The translations under genes were made by a program, and so were the position numbers. From NCBI GenBank assembly GCA_025355585.1, contig JANXZJ010000066.1, positions 1 to 46,389 on the forward strand: 46,389 nt of DNA, in the 5' to 3' direction. Below are positions 9,134-18,605 of this stretch, piece by piece. Under the pieces are notes generated by a model. It ran no database searches, had not been told where the DNA came from, and saw only the letters and a list, made by a program, of their open reading frames with translations. Source of the DNA: Mariniphaga sp. (GTDB taxonomy: Bacteria; Bacteroidota; Bacteroidia; Bacteroidales; Prolixibacteraceae). Each line of letters starts with the position of its first letter. Position 1 is the first letter of the stretch.

Positions 9134-10885
9134 TCAGAACGAAAAGGTCGCTCCGGCCATCAATCTTAATCCTTGCGATGCATAACCAAGCCATTGCTCA
9201 TTTTTGCGGTTCAGGAGGTTGTCCGCACGCCCGAACAGCTTTAAATTGCCGGTAAGATCGTAGGTTGCACCAAGGTTTAACCGGATGGTAGGATCGATTG
9301 AAAACACTTTCGTTTCAGGGGGAGTCGTAGAAAGCGGACTAAAATAATAGGTCATAGCCTGCCGGTTTCCAACGAACGCAAGGTCGCCAAAACCAGTCAG
9401 TCTGTCGATGATTCTGAATCCGGCTGATGCGGTAATATCAAATTTTGGCTTTTGAAAAGCAAAAGGCAAAGTTTCAAGATTATAACCGTAATAGTTTCCT
9501 TTCAGCACAACTGAAAGATCTTTACCCGAGACGTATGATAATTCCGTGGACAAGTTGAATATGCTGGCATTATCATATACAAGGTCGAAAGCATTATTGT
9601 AAATCACCGGTGGAGGAAAAGTACTGGAAACCGGTTCGGAGAAAGAATTCATCACATAAAAATACAGATCCTTCACCTTACTGTAATTCAACCCAATGTT
9701 ATAAGATATTTCGCGTGTGATTTTACCTTTCAACCCGCCTGACAAAATGAAGGAGTAATCTGTATTGTGAACATTGTGACGTGGATCTGTCCAATAGTTT
9801 TCGTAGGCAATATCACCATAACGATTGTTTTTCAAGTCACCTTTAAACCCGGCATAAAGGGTAAGCATTCCCTCTACAGGCCTGAAGTTTGCTTCAAAAT
9901 CGGGGTATAGCTTTGTAACGTTCAGGAAACTTTTGTCCTGAACAGCCACAAATTTGACGCCACCCCGTACTGACCAGTTATCGCCTTCCAAACGAACCGA
10001 TGGTGCAACCTTCACCCAGCCCTCCGTTTTGGTACCCGGAAGTGTCTGCCTTTCAAGGTGTATACTGTCGGTTTTGAAATGATCATACGAGACATCCAAT
10101 ACGCCGAATAAACTTCCGAAGTTGTAGTCGAATTTACCGAATAATCCTGCGCTGGTTTGCTGCTGGCCCGTTTTCGCATCGAAAAAACCCAGGTTAAAAC
10201 CTCCGCTAAACTTTAAATCACTTTGTAATTCTTCATCACTATTTAAGGCAATCTTTATATTCCCATTCTGATAAGCCTGCTTTAATCCAAACTGAACAGG
10301 AACATTTACAGGTAATGCCTCAGGATAACCATAATACCTCATTGCATCCCGATCGTACGAAATATCAGCTGAAAGAATTGTGCCACCCAGGTTTAAAGAT
10401 CCAAAAATTGCTGCGTTGTTCTGACTGTAAGGAGCATCTACAAGGTCACCTCCCCTAAGTTTTATCGTACCGTCTGATGAGAGATGACGAATGTGGAGCC
10501 CGAAAGTGGAAATTTTTGATTTGGGAAGATTCATGAAAAATTCACCGTAAAGCGTGCTATACGTTCCCGCTCCCAGCTTCAGGAAGCCCAACCCTAAATC
10601 TTTTGTTGGCATTCCATTCACATCGGCAGCACCGATTGGAGAAGCTGTAAACCCTGTTTTAACAGGATGACTATCGATCGAGTATTTAAACTCTGGGGTA
10701 AAACGGGTAGTATCATCGATCGCCGGCATCAGATTCACCTTATTGGCGTTAGAGATGCTCGGCCGGTAAGCCTTCATTACCTCTACTGACTGATTAAGTT
10801 TGGTCGAATCTTTTTGCGCATTGGCAGTTACTGCTGAAAAGGCAATAATTAAAAGAAAAACCGATATTAAACGATATAATTTCAT
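9134..10885 (-). CDS. Outer-membrane beta-barrel protein, TonB-receptor-like
   Basis: This 583-residue protein has a signal peptide (MKLYRLISVFLLIIAFSAVTANAQ). The rest is rich in alternating strands with aromatic-ended segments such as LFGRADNLLNRKNEQW near the C-terminus, ending GATFSF with a terminal Phe as expected for the BAM signal. The R-x-[D/N]-N-L-[F/L] block is typical of the last strands of TonB-dependent receptors. It is shorter than a full receptor and no plug domain is visible, so a smaller barrel is more likely than a substrate importer. It is the second gene of an operon, 9 bases behind the 1028-residue TPR gene, which suggests joint work at the envelope. Confidence 0.75.
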   Translation of the reverse strand: MKLYRLISVFLLIIAFSAVTANAQKDSTKLNQSVEVMKAYRPSISNANKVNLMPAIDDTTRFTPEFKYSIDSHPVKTGFTASPIGAADVNGMPTKDLGLGFLKLGAGTYSTLYGEFFMNLPKSKISTFGLHIRHLSSDGTIKLRGGDLVDAPYSQNNAAIFGSLNLGGTILSADISYDRDAMRYYGYPEALPVNVPVQFGLKQAYQNGNIKIALNSDEELQSDLKFSGGFNLGFFDAKTGQQQTSAGLFGKFDYNFGSLFGVLDVSYDHFKTDSIHLERQTLPGTKTEGWVKVAPSVRLEGDNWSVRGGVKFVAVQDKSFLNVTKLYPDFEANFRPVEGMLTLYAGFKGDLKNNRYGDIAYENYWTDPRHNVHNTDYSFILSGGLKGKITREISYNIGLNYSKVKDLYFYVMNSFSEPVSSTFPPPVIYNNAFDLVYDNASIFNLSTELSYVSGKDLSVVLKGNYYGYNLETLPFAFQKPKFDITASAGFRIIDRLTGFGDLAFVGNRQAMTYYFSPLSTTPPETKVFSIDPTIRLNLGATYDLTGNLKLFGRADNLLNRKNEQWLGYASQGLRLMAGATFSF

Positions 10886-10894
10886 AATTCTTTC

Positions 10895-13800
10895 TTATTT
10901 ATTTTTTTTCGATCCTGTACCCGATGGCTGTGTTTTCACGTCGGGTGTTCCTGATCCCGGGGTTTCCTTCGATTCCAATGTCTGAAGATATTGATTGGCC
11001 TCATCCAATATACCATCCCCTTTTTGCTCATAGTTTTCGATGATACTTTTCAATGTATTTGTAGCCTGAAAAAGATCGTTTTGTTTTTCGTACACATGAG
11101 CCAGCAAAATAAAACTCTTTGCCAGCCAAAACTGATGCGGGGTGTTCTTTTCAATAAAATTCATTACCTCATTTTCAGCATCTTTCAATTTGTTGTTTGT
11201 GTAATAGTATTCACAGACCCGGTATTTGGCTTCGGCACCTTCAAGCGATTTCGAATCAGCTGAAAGCTTCCGCCACAGTGGAAGTGCCTTCGCCGGATCG
11301 TTCAGTTCGACGTATGCTTTTGCTGATTTAAAGGAGGCTTCACGATCTAATTCAGGAGGTATCTTGTCCATGCTCCTGATCTTCCAGCCAATCTTCGCAA
11401 CTTCATCAAACTCCTTCAATTCGTAATGACAGCGCATACGACCGGCAAGTGACAGTAAGGCATTGTTATTGTTTTTCGATACAGATTCAAGCCGCTCGTA
11501 GTAACCCAGTGCTTTTTTGAAATCGCCGGATTTATAAGCCATTTCGGATGCCCTCAGTAAAGCATTCTCAGTGAAAATATTATCTGGTTGAGCTAGAATA
11601 AAATCGTAGCTCGTTAAAGCTGCTTCAGGTTCGTTGTCGAGAAACTCAGTCTCTGCTTTATAAAAATGAACATTCAGTGCAAAACCACCGGAAGGAAAGT
11701 TCTCAAGGTATTTCCGGAGTTCCTCTTTTGCCCGGGGATCTTTGGCCATATAAAGTTTTTCGGCAGCGTAATAGGTAAGCGAATCCTGCTCATTCTCTGA
11801 CGGTGTCGCCGAATTTCCAAGTTTCTTTGTATAGGAAATATATTCACTTACATTGTTGTTTTCGACAGCGTTGTTCCGAATTCCGGCCATTGCTCCTTTT
11901 GCTTCAGGACTGTTCGGGTAGTTTTCGGCTACTTGTTTGTAATAAGCTACAGATGCATTGTAATCATTTCTGTTATATGCCAATAATCCCAATTGCACCA
12001 AGGCTTTAGGTTTATAAGGACTTGCCGGGAATTTCGATATTAGTGTCAAGTAACTTGATTCGGCCTTGGCTTCATCCTGGAGCCGTTCCCACGATTTACC
12101 AGTTTCAAACAATGCTTCATCCCTGTAATTAGATTGCGGAAACTGTGTCTGCAATTTATCCAGTTCGCTAATTTTAAGTTTATTGTCATTCATCAATCCA
12201 TGACAGAAGGCTTTTTGAAACAAGGCATAATCGGCATCTAAAGAACCCGCTTCGTAGGCTTTCTGATAATTGATAACAGCCTCACTATACCTTGTATTGG
12301 CAAAATCACAATCCCCAAGACGGTTGTAAGCATCGGCATAGAGCGGAGAGTTTTTATCGGTTCTTCCTTCGAAATATTTTAAAAACCAGGTAATTGCAAG
12401 CTCGTATTGCTCTTTATTGAAAAAATTGTACCCGATGTTGTAATTTGAAATCGGATACTCCCTGAGTTTTGCAGCACCTGGTACACTTTGGAATTTTTTA
12501 TAATCGGCCACAGCCAGGTCACTCTTTCCCAAACGGAAATTAGCATCACCGCGCCAGTAATATGCCAATGCTTTCAATTCATTGCTTTGATCGCCATATT
12601 CAAGCGATTTATTAAAGAGTTGAATGGCCTCTGCAAATTTCAAATCCCTGAAAAACTCTATCCCTCGGTTCAATGCGACTCGTTGATAAGCCTTTTTAAT
12701 CGACGGACTCTTCACCTTAATCTTATCGAGCGAGACAAGTGCGTCTTTATAGTTGCGGGTGGTCATAAACACCTTAACCAGGTAGTCGTAAGCAACATCG
12801 TTTTTCTCAGAATTCGGATATTCCGAAATATACCTGTCAAATGCTTTAATCGCTTCATTGAACGGAGAATAATCAAGTTCGTAGGTGATTTTGGCATATT
12901 GAAAAAGCGCATCCTCCCTGATCTTCGGATCAAAGTTCAGGCTCGAAGCATTCTGAAATGCAACCATCGCCCGTTTCTTATCCCCTTTTTTAATGTAAAG
13001 GCCAGCCAGTTCGTAATAAGCGTTTTGCGCAAAAGCATCCTTTCCCTTTGCGGCCTTTTCCATATTTTGAATCGCCTTATCAGTCTGACCTTCTTTTCCA
13101 AAACAGAAACCGGCCACATAGTATTGCTGAGGTGTTACATCCTTACTTTTAAGGTAGTTCTCAATATAGGGAAGTGCCTCTTTGTATCTTTTCAATTGGT
13201 AATAAGATACTCCGAGTACCTTTGACAACTCGGTTTTTCTTTCATCGGTTGCACGGTCCATTAGTGAAGGAGCCATTTCGACAACCAGATCATATTTTTC
13301 CTGGGCAAAATAAATTTGAACCTTGTAGAAAGGGATAATCGCAGCATACTGAGGTGTCTTCTCAATTTTCTCAAACTCCTGGAGTGCAAGATCATATTTA
13401 CCCTCAAGGTAATTAATATGTGCCCAGTAGTATTTTGAAGCATCCGAAAAAGTACCTGGCTTATCTTTCAATCCGGCAAAGAATACTTTCGCTATACTGT
13501 TATTGCCCTCCTGTAAATTACAAAAGCCAGATTTAAATTGGTATTCCTCCAACTCTTTTCCGGACAGTGAATTTCCTTCAATTCTTTTAAAGGAAACAAG
13601 CGCCTGTTTATATTTCTTCTTGTTAAAATCGGCACTTCCTAATCTGAAATAGGCATTGTTGATTCTTGGCGATTCAGGAGATTTCCGGATAAACGATTCC
13701 AGCATACCACGCCCGTTTTGATTTCCCATTTCAAGATAGCATACAGGAATATAGTAATCTGCCTCATCCACAAAAACAGAACCCGGCGCAGCTATTTCGC

Positions 13801-13981
13801 GAAGTTTCTGAAATTCATGCACAGCCGACCCGTATTTTTCGGCATTGAACAACTCCATTGCCGTTCTGAACGTCTCTTTACAGTTTTCCGGTGCAGCCAC
13901 TGGCTGCGCATACAAAGGAAAAGTATAAAAGAACAAAATAACGAACACCTTAATTATCTGACTTTTAATTTTCATTTTCAT
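10895..13981 (-). CDS. Large secreted TPR-repeat protein
   Basis: This 1028-residue protein has an N-terminal signal segment (KSQIIKVFVILFFYTFPLYAQ) and about twenty TPR/Sel1-like helical repeats along its whole length. Recognisable units include AEKYGSAVHEFQKL, YFRLGSADFNKKKYKQALVSF and YNIGYNFFNKEQYELAITWF, and several have the P-x-S spacing of YbgF/BamD-like TPRs (FPASPYKPKALVQLG). The tail (KETPGSGTPDVKTQPSGTGSKKNK) is low-complexity. It is likely a periplasmic scaffold. The barrel gene follows 9 bases later, and the pairing of a long TPR protein with a barrel recurs in Bacteroidota. Exact function is not known. Confidence 0.8.
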   Translation of the reverse strand: MKMKIKSQIIKVFVILFFYTFPLYAQPVAAPENCKETFRTAMELFNAEKYGSAVHEFQKLREIAAPGSVFVDEADYYIPVCYLEMGNQNGRGMLESFIRKSPESPRINNAYFRLGSADFNKKKYKQALVSFKRIEGNSLSGKELEEYQFKSGFCNLQEGNNSIAKVFFAGLKDKPGTFSDASKYYWAHINYLEGKYDLALQEFEKIEKTPQYAAIIPFYKVQIYFAQEKYDLVVEMAPSLMDRATDERKTELSKVLGVSYYQLKRYKEALPYIENYLKSKDVTPQQYYVAGFCFGKEGQTDKAIQNMEKAAKGKDAFAQNAYYELAGLYIKKGDKKRAMVAFQNASSLNFDPKIREDALFQYAKITYELDYSPFNEAIKAFDRYISEYPNSEKNDVAYDYLVKVFMTTRNYKDALVSLDKIKVKSPSIKKAYQRVALNRGIEFFRDLKFAEAIQLFNKSLEYGDQSNELKALAYYWRGDANFRLGKSDLAVADYKKFQSVPGAAKLREYPISNYNIGYNFFNKEQYELAITWFLKYFEGRTDKNSPLYADAYNRLGDCDFANTRYSEAVINYQKAYEAGSLDADYALFQKAFCHGLMNDNKLKISELDKLQTQFPQSNYRDEALFETGKSWERLQDEAKAESSYLTLISKFPASPYKPKALVQLGLLAYNRNDYNASVAYYKQVAENYPNSPEAKGAMAGIRNNAVENNNVSEYISYTKKLGNSATPSENEQDSLTYYAAEKLYMAKDPRAKEELRKYLENFPSGGFALNVHFYKAETEFLDNEPEAALTSYDFILAQPDNIFTENALLRASEMAYKSGDFKKALGYYERLESVSKNNNNALLSLAGRMRCHYELKEFDEVAKIGWKIRSMDKIPPELDREASFKSAKAYVELNDPAKALPLWRKLSADSKSLEGAEAKYRVCEYYYTNNKLKDAENEVMNFIEKNTPHQFWLAKSFILLAHVYEKQNDLFQATNTLKSIIENYEQKGDGILDEANQYLQTLESKETPGSGTPDVKTQPSGTGSKKNK

Positions 13982-14079
13982 AAAATCAAATCCAATTATT
14001 TGAACTTACAATTAAGTAAATATTCCACAAAATCACTGTTAAACCATCTGTACTCTTAATAAAAATCGTTAAAAAACAT

Positions 14080-14087
14080 TAGTTTTG
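14080..14087 (+). promoter_or_regulatory. Putative -7 element for the FtsE-like gene
   Basis: TAGTTTTG matches TAnnTTTG and lies 50 bases before the GTG start. The -33 region is AT-rich without a clear TTG. Confidence 0.5.
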
Positions 14088-14136
14088 TGCTAACGTGGTT
14101 TTACAAATATAGACTATTAAAAAAACATTCCGAATC

Positions 14137-14859
14137 GTGGAGCCAATCATTGAACTAAAGAATGCAGACATTTATCAACGTGAGACGTTGGTTTTAAAGA
14201 ACATCAACTTATCTGTAAATAAAGGAGAATTCCTCTATATCATTGGAAAGGTAGGAAGCGGCAAATCAAGTTTGTTGAAAACTTTTTACAATGAATTACC
14301 TTTAATCGTTGGTAATGGCACCGTTTGCGGGTATCAACTTGAGAAAATCCGGACCAAAGATGTCCCGTTTCTCCGGCGTAAACTTGGGATTGTCTTTCAG
14401 GATTTTCAGCTGTTGACAGACCGCACCGTTTACAAAAATTTTGAATTTGTTTTAAAAGCAACCGGCTGGAAAAACGACAAGACCATTAAAGACCGCATAA
14501 ATGAAGTGCTTGCAATTGTTGAAATGGGTCATGCCGGTCCTCGTATGCCTCATCAGCTTTCAGGCGGCGAACAACAGCGGATCGTGATTGCCAGGGCCTT
14601 ACTGAATAACCCTGAAATCATTCTTGCTGATGAACCAACCGGAAATCTTGATCCGGATACTTCTGACGCATTGTTACGTGTATTTATGGAGATTAACGCC
14701 GAAGGGAAAACGATTATAATGGCAACTCATGATTATCCGATCATCCAAAGATTTCCGGCGCGTAAGATCATCTGTGAAGCGGATGGGATCAGAGAGCTGG
14801 CTGATGATACAGATATCATTGATTTTGAGTCTTTACTTGAGGATTTGCCAACGGTATAA
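14137..14859 (+). CDS. ftsE: ABC ATPase, FtsE-like
   Basis: This 240-residue cytoplasmic ATPase has Walker A GKVGSGKSS (38-45 region), the Q-loop VFQDFQLL, signature LSGGEQQR, Walker B IILADEPTGNLD and the H-loop ATHDY. FQDFQLLxDRTVxxN is typical of FtsE, which pairs with FtsX to control peptidoglycan hydrolases at division. No ftsX is next to it: the next gene is convergent. In Bacteroidota ftsX is often elsewhere. The start codon is GTG at 14137 (protein MEPIIELKNA). LolD/MacB-type ATPases share the same motifs, so FtsE is likely but not certain. Confidence 0.78.
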   Translation: MEPIIELKNADIYQRETLVLKNINLSVNKGEFLYIIGKVGSGKSSLLKTFYNELPLIVGNGTVCGYQLEKIRTKDVPFLRRKLGIVFQDFQLLTDRTVYKNFEFVLKATGWKNDKTIKDRINEVLAIVEMGHAGPRMPHQLSGGEQQRIVIARALLNNPEIILADEPTGNLDPDTSDALLRVFMEINAEGKTIIMATHDYPIIQRFPARKIICEADGIRELADDTDIIDFESLLEDLPTV

Positions 14860-14891
14860 ACTTCAGTAACAAGTCGAATACAGGCGTTTCA

Positions 14892-15998
14892 TCACAAAAA
14901 TTCCTTGTAAATCTCTATCACCCTTTTCTTTTCATTGCACCAGTTAAACTCCTTGGAGGTTGTAATTGCGTTTGAACGCCAAAGTTTCACCGATTCCTCA
15001 TCCGAAAGCATTGCCCTAATTTTAGCAGCCAGTTTTTCCGGTGTACGATCTGAAATAATCTTGCCAATCTGTCGCTCCAAAACTATTTTCTCCATTTCCG
15101 GCATCCCTGAAACAAGAACGGGAATGCCTGCATGGATATAATCGAACAACTTGTTGGGCAGCGAGTAACGATAATTCAGGCAAATATCCTCTTCGGCCGA
15201 CAAACCAAGATCAGCTTGCATGGTAAGAAATTTTAGTTCTTCAAATGGCACCCTGCCATAAAAAATAACACGATTGTAAAGCGATGTTTTCAAAACAAGT
15301 TTCTCCAGTTCCTTCTCCTCCTCCCCTTCTCCTACAATGAACAACATAGCTTCCGGAAGAAATTTCATTGCATTGATAATCATTTCAAGACCCCGGCCAC
15401 GGTTTACAGCTCCCTGGTAGATCAATACTTTGAGTCCTTCGTGAACCAGCCGGTATTCGGGAGGATAATTTTTGATTGACTGAAATTCAGGTGTATTCCG
15501 CACCAAATCAACCGTGATTTTATATTTCGACCCAAGAAATGTTGCTATTGATTCGCTGATTGTGTAAACACGACGGGCTTTTCGTATCAGAAATCTTTCA
15601 ATGGATTGCCAAAACCAGCGGCCAAAAGGTTTTCCAATCATCTCCGCACTTTCAGTGGCCAGATCAGAACTATCGTAAACAAATGGTTTTCTTTTACATA
15701 AGGCTGAAAAACCAATTCCGGGAAGCGCACCTAAACCATCGGCCGCAAATACATCGAATCTGCCTTTTATGGCGAATAAAAATAACCTTGTATTGAATTC
15801 AAAGTAAAAAAGTCTCCCGTTACGGAAGAACATCTCCAACCGGTGAATGTGATAAGGTCGCTTTAATTCAGATTTATCCCTGAAAATGCTGCCAACCAGC
15901 GTGACATCAAATCCCATCGCCAGTAAAGTTGTAGCGGTCCGATGTACCCTGTAATCGGTAATTAAATCATTGGTGACTGCAAGTAAAATCTTCTTCAA
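14892..15998 (-). CDS. Glycosyltransferase, family 4 type
   Basis: This 368-residue protein is a GT-B fold glycosyltransferase. The N-terminal half has the acceptor-side strand MKKILLAVTNDLITDYRV and a DVFAADGLGALPG block. The C-terminal half carries a Rossmann start (LKVLIYQGAVNRGRGLEMII), FIVGEGEEEKEL, VIFYGRVPFEEL and LGLSAEEDICLNYRYSLPNKLFDYIHAGIPVL, where the Glu-rich nucleotide-sugar binding motif of GT4 sits. It probably acts at the inner membrane on an envelope or surface glycan. It is a single gene between an FtsE-like gene (convergent) and a peptidase gene 23 bases upstream on the same strand, with which it may be co-transcribed. Confidence 0.85.
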   Translation of the reverse strand: MKKILLAVTNDLITDYRVHRTATTLLAMGFDVTLVGSIFRDKSELKRPYHIHRLEMFFRNGRLFYFEFNTRLFLFAIKGRFDVFAADGLGALPGIGFSALCKRKPFVYDSSDLATESAEMIGKPFGRWFWQSIERFLIRKARRVYTISESIATFLGSKYKITVDLVRNTPEFQSIKNYPPEYRLVHEGLKVLIYQGAVNRGRGLEMIINAMKFLPEAMLFIVGEGEEEKELEKLVLKTSLYNRVIFYGRVPFEELKFLTMQADLGLSAEEDICLNYRYSLPNKLFDYIHAGIPVLVSGMPEMEKIVLERQIGKIISDRTPEKLAAKIRAMLSDEESVKLWRSNAITTSKEFNWCNEKKRVIEIYKEFL

Positions 15999-16021
15999 AA
16001 CGCTAAAACGAATTAGTAATT

Positions 16022-16996
16022 CTATTTAAAAATAGCGACCTGTTTATCGCCATTTGACTTCACAAACCCCCGAAACATACCCGACGTATTGAATTCCATG
16101 GCAATATTACCCATTTTATCCAACCCTATCACACCTCCGGTTCCTCCCAATTGTGTCAGTTTTCGGATCTCTTCCCGACATGCCTCCGCGACCGATAGTT
16201 TCTTATATTCCATTAACGCTGAAATATCTCTCGAAAAACCAAGCCGGATGTAAAATTCGCCGTGACCTGTACACGAAAAACCACCGGTTTCATTATTGGC
16301 ATAAGTTCCTGCGCCAATAATAGGTGAATCGCCAATACGACCATATTTTTTGTTGGTCATCCCTCCCGTTGAAGTTCCGGCAGCAATATTTCCTGACATG
16401 TCAAGTGCCACGCAACCTACGGTGCCGTGTTTGTCATTCACCGTTGCCTCTCTTTCTTCTTTCAGTAATTCCTGGAGTGACTGAAACCGCTTTTTGGTGT
16501 AAAAATAAGCATTGTCAACTGGTATAAAACCTTTCTCTTTGGCAAACTGCGAAGCGCCCAATCCACTCAGCATCACATGTTCAGATTTTTCCATCACAGC
16601 TCGTGCAACACGAACCGGATTCTTTATATCCCGGACAGCCGCAATTGCCCCGGCTTTTAACGATTTACCATCCATGACCGATGCATCCAGTTCAACAATC
16701 CCCTCATGCGTGAAAACAGCTCCTTTCCCTGCGTTAAAAAGCGGCGAATCTTCCATGATCACGATCGATTTTTCAACTGCATCCATGCAGGTTCCTCCGT
16801 TTGCCAGAACCGAATCTCCGACAAAGAGAACCCTGTTCAGTACAGCAATGTATTCTTCCTGCAATTCGGGAGTCATACTTTTCTGATCCATTACACCTGC
16901 TCCGCCATGAATAACCATTGCATATTTTACCTTAGGCTGAGCCCATAGTAATGAAGACATTAAAAGAATAGCAAAACAAATAACGAGTTGTCTCAT
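16022..16996 (-). CDS. iaaA: Isoaspartyl peptidase / type-III asparaginase (Ntn hydrolase)
   Basis: This 324-residue enzyme removes beta-aspartyl residues from peptides and hydrolyses asparagine. It matures by self-cleavage before the nucleophile Thr192 in KHGTVGCVALD. Other family blocks are present: VIHGGAG near the N-terminus, FNAGKGAVFT, the substrate-binding STGGMTNKKYGRIGDSPIIGAGTYA, and STGHGE-like SCTGHGEFYIR. A signal peptide (MRQLVICFAILLMSSLLWAQ) shows export to the periplasm, as in several Bacteroidota homologues. It lies upstream of and on the same strand as the glycosyltransferase gene, with a 23-base gap. Confidence 0.92.
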   Translation of the reverse strand: MRQLVICFAILLMSSLLWAQPKVKYAMVIHGGAGVMDQKSMTPELQEEYIAVLNRVLFVGDSVLANGGTCMDAVEKSIVIMEDSPLFNAGKGAVFTHEGIVELDASVMDGKSLKAGAIAAVRDIKNPVRVARAVMEKSEHVMLSGLGASQFAKEKGFIPVDNAYFYTKKRFQSLQELLKEEREATVNDKHGTVGCVALDMSGNIAAGTSTGGMTNKKYGRIGDSPIIGAGTYANNETGGFSCTGHGEFYIRLGFSRDISALMEYKKLSVAEACREEIRKLTQLGGTGGVIGLDKMGNIAMEFNTSGMFRGFVKSNGDKQVAIFK

Positions 16997-17083
16997 ATTC
17001 AGAAAAATTAAGAATCTTATCCGGAAATCGGCAAGAAAAATTTAAACAATCTCAAAGTTCTGCCGCCGAAAGAGTCAGTTGTG

Positions 17084-17091
17084 TATCTTTG
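17084..17091 (+). promoter_or_regulatory. Putative -7 element for murB
   Basis: TATCTTTG, a full match to TAnnTTTG, 16 bases before the murB ATG. This implies a very short leader. Confidence 0.6.
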
Positions 17092-17107
17092 ACGAAAATA
17101 CGTTTAA

Positions 17108-18130
17108 ATGTATCACCTTCAACATGACTTCCCGCTCAAAAGTAATAATACCTTTGGGATATCGGCAAATGCAAAACACTATTTAACGGTGGATTCACCT
17201 GATGATCTGATCCGGTTCTTCAAAGAAAACAACCCGGGAAAGAATGAAAAAAGATTATTTCTGGGTGCCGGAAGCAACCTGCTCTTCATTAATAACTTCG
17301 ATGGTATCGTTATTCATCCGGAGATAGATGGGATTCATCTGATCTCCGAAAATCCGGATGTAGCAGTGGTTGAAGCTGGTGCAGGGGTTGTTTGGGATCA
17401 GTTTGTGGAATGGTGCGTCGAAAGAGGGTTTGGCGGAGTCGAAAACCTGTCATTAATCCCCGGAAATGTCGGTGCAGTTCCTGTTCAAAATATAGGGGCC
17501 TATGGCACCGAAGCAGAATCAGTCATTGCCGAAGTGATAGGAATTAACCTGGACACACTTGAAATTAAATCTTTTAATCACAGCGAATGTCAGTTTGGGT
17601 ATCGTACCAGCCTGTTTAAAGTTGAACTAAAAGAGCGGTTTATGGTGACCTCCGTGATTTTTCATCTTACGAAACAAACTGAATTTCAGCTTGAATATGG
17701 CGCTTTGAAAGCAGAAGTCTGCAGGTTAGGAGAAATAAACCTTCAGAACATCCGGAATGCAGTCATTTCCATCCGTGAATCAAAACTTCCCGATCCTGCG
17801 AAGGTCGGAAATGCCGGAAGTTTTTTCAAAAATCCCATCGTTTCGGAACCAATCGCTACCGATCTGAAAAAGTCATATCCCGACATGCCGGTCTATCCCG
17901 CCGGTGAAGGCCTTGAAAAGCTTGCAGCGGGTTGGCTGATCGAAAAAGCCGGTTGGAAAGGACGATCATTTGGAAATGCGGCGGTTCATGACAAACAGGC
18001 GCTTGTGATAATCAACAAGGGTGGCGCTTCGGGTAAAGAGATCTTTGAGCTTTCGGAGAAGATCGTAAATGATGTTTTACAAAAATTTAATATTGAGCTT
18101 GAGCGCGAAGTGCTGGTGATTGGAAATTAG
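17108..18130 (+). CDS. murB: UDP-N-acetylenolpyruvoylglucosamine reductase
   Basis: MurB reduces the enolpyruvyl group of UDP-GlcNAc-enolpyruvate with NADPH and FAD to give UDP-MurNAc, the second committed step of peptidoglycan synthesis in the cytoplasm. The 340 residues fit type I MurB. FAD-binding LGAGSNLLF, SLIPGNVGAVPVQNIGAYG and the type-I YRTSLFK loop are present. The catalytic Ser lies in GNAGSFFKNP, and the C-terminal KLAAGWLIEKAGWKG block is intact. It is transcribed alone, with a 21-bp-period minisatellite about 185 bases after its stop. Confidence 0.95.
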   Translation: MYHLQHDFPLKSNNTFGISANAKHYLTVDSPDDLIRFFKENNPGKNEKRLFLGAGSNLLFINNFDGIVIHPEIDGIHLISENPDVAVVEAGAGVVWDQFVEWCVERGFGGVENLSLIPGNVGAVPVQNIGAYGTEAESVIAEVIGINLDTLEIKSFNHSECQFGYRTSLFKVELKERFMVTSVIFHLTKQTEFQLEYGALKAEVCRLGEINLQNIRNAVISIRESKLPDPAKVGNAGSFFKNPIVSEPIATDLKKSYPDMPVYPAGEGLEKLAAGWLIEKAGWKGRSFGNAAVHDKQALVIINKGGASGKEIFELSEKIVNDVLQKFNIELEREVLVIGN

Positions 18131-18315
18131 CGGTTCACCAGAATTATCCATCGTCGACAAACCATGTCAGAAGCCATCCACAGCGGATAAAGCAGGCGAA
18201 TTACAATAGGACAGCTAAAGGACAATACTGATTATAAACGCCTGAATTACTTCTCAATAAAGCACGAATACAAAAGTCTTTAACAAGGGAATGCAGCGCC
18301 TTGAGATTGGAATAC

Positions 18316-18546
18316 GGAGCTGTAGTATTGAATACCAGAGCCACAATATTGACATCCGGAGCTGTAGTATTGAATACCGGAGCCACAATATTGACATCCG
18401 GAGCTGTAGTATTGAATACCGGAGCCACAATATTGACATCCGGAGCTGTAGTATTGAATACCGGAGCCACAGTATTGACATCCGGAGCTGTAGTATTGAA
18501 TACCGGAGCCACAATATTGACATCCGGAGCTGTGGTATTGGCATAC
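18316..18546. repeat. Minisatellite, eleven 21-bp units (42-bp higher order)
   Basis: Eleven 21-base units run without gaps from 18316. Two unit types alternate strictly, one starting ggagctgtagtattgaat and the other ggagccacaatattgaca, so the higher-order period is 42. Copies are nearly identical, with single changes at 18337 (a for g), in the unit at 18463, and in the last unit. All six frames stay open through parts of the array because 21 is a multiple of three. It lies in the 475-base spacer between murB and the 3' end of mltG, and the rest of the spacer (18131-18315) shows no gene. Confidence 0.95.
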
Positions 18547-18605
18547 AAGGCGCTGATACCCGAAGAGAGTGATTTGAAATTATAATCCAGAGAAAGAAAT
18601 CAAAA

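Noticed and set aside
18201-18585. Several overlapping frames with 7- or 14-residue repeats over the 21-bp array, on both strands
   Set aside because: All arise from the 21-bp period and appear in four frames at once, so they are a by-product of the repeat and not genes.
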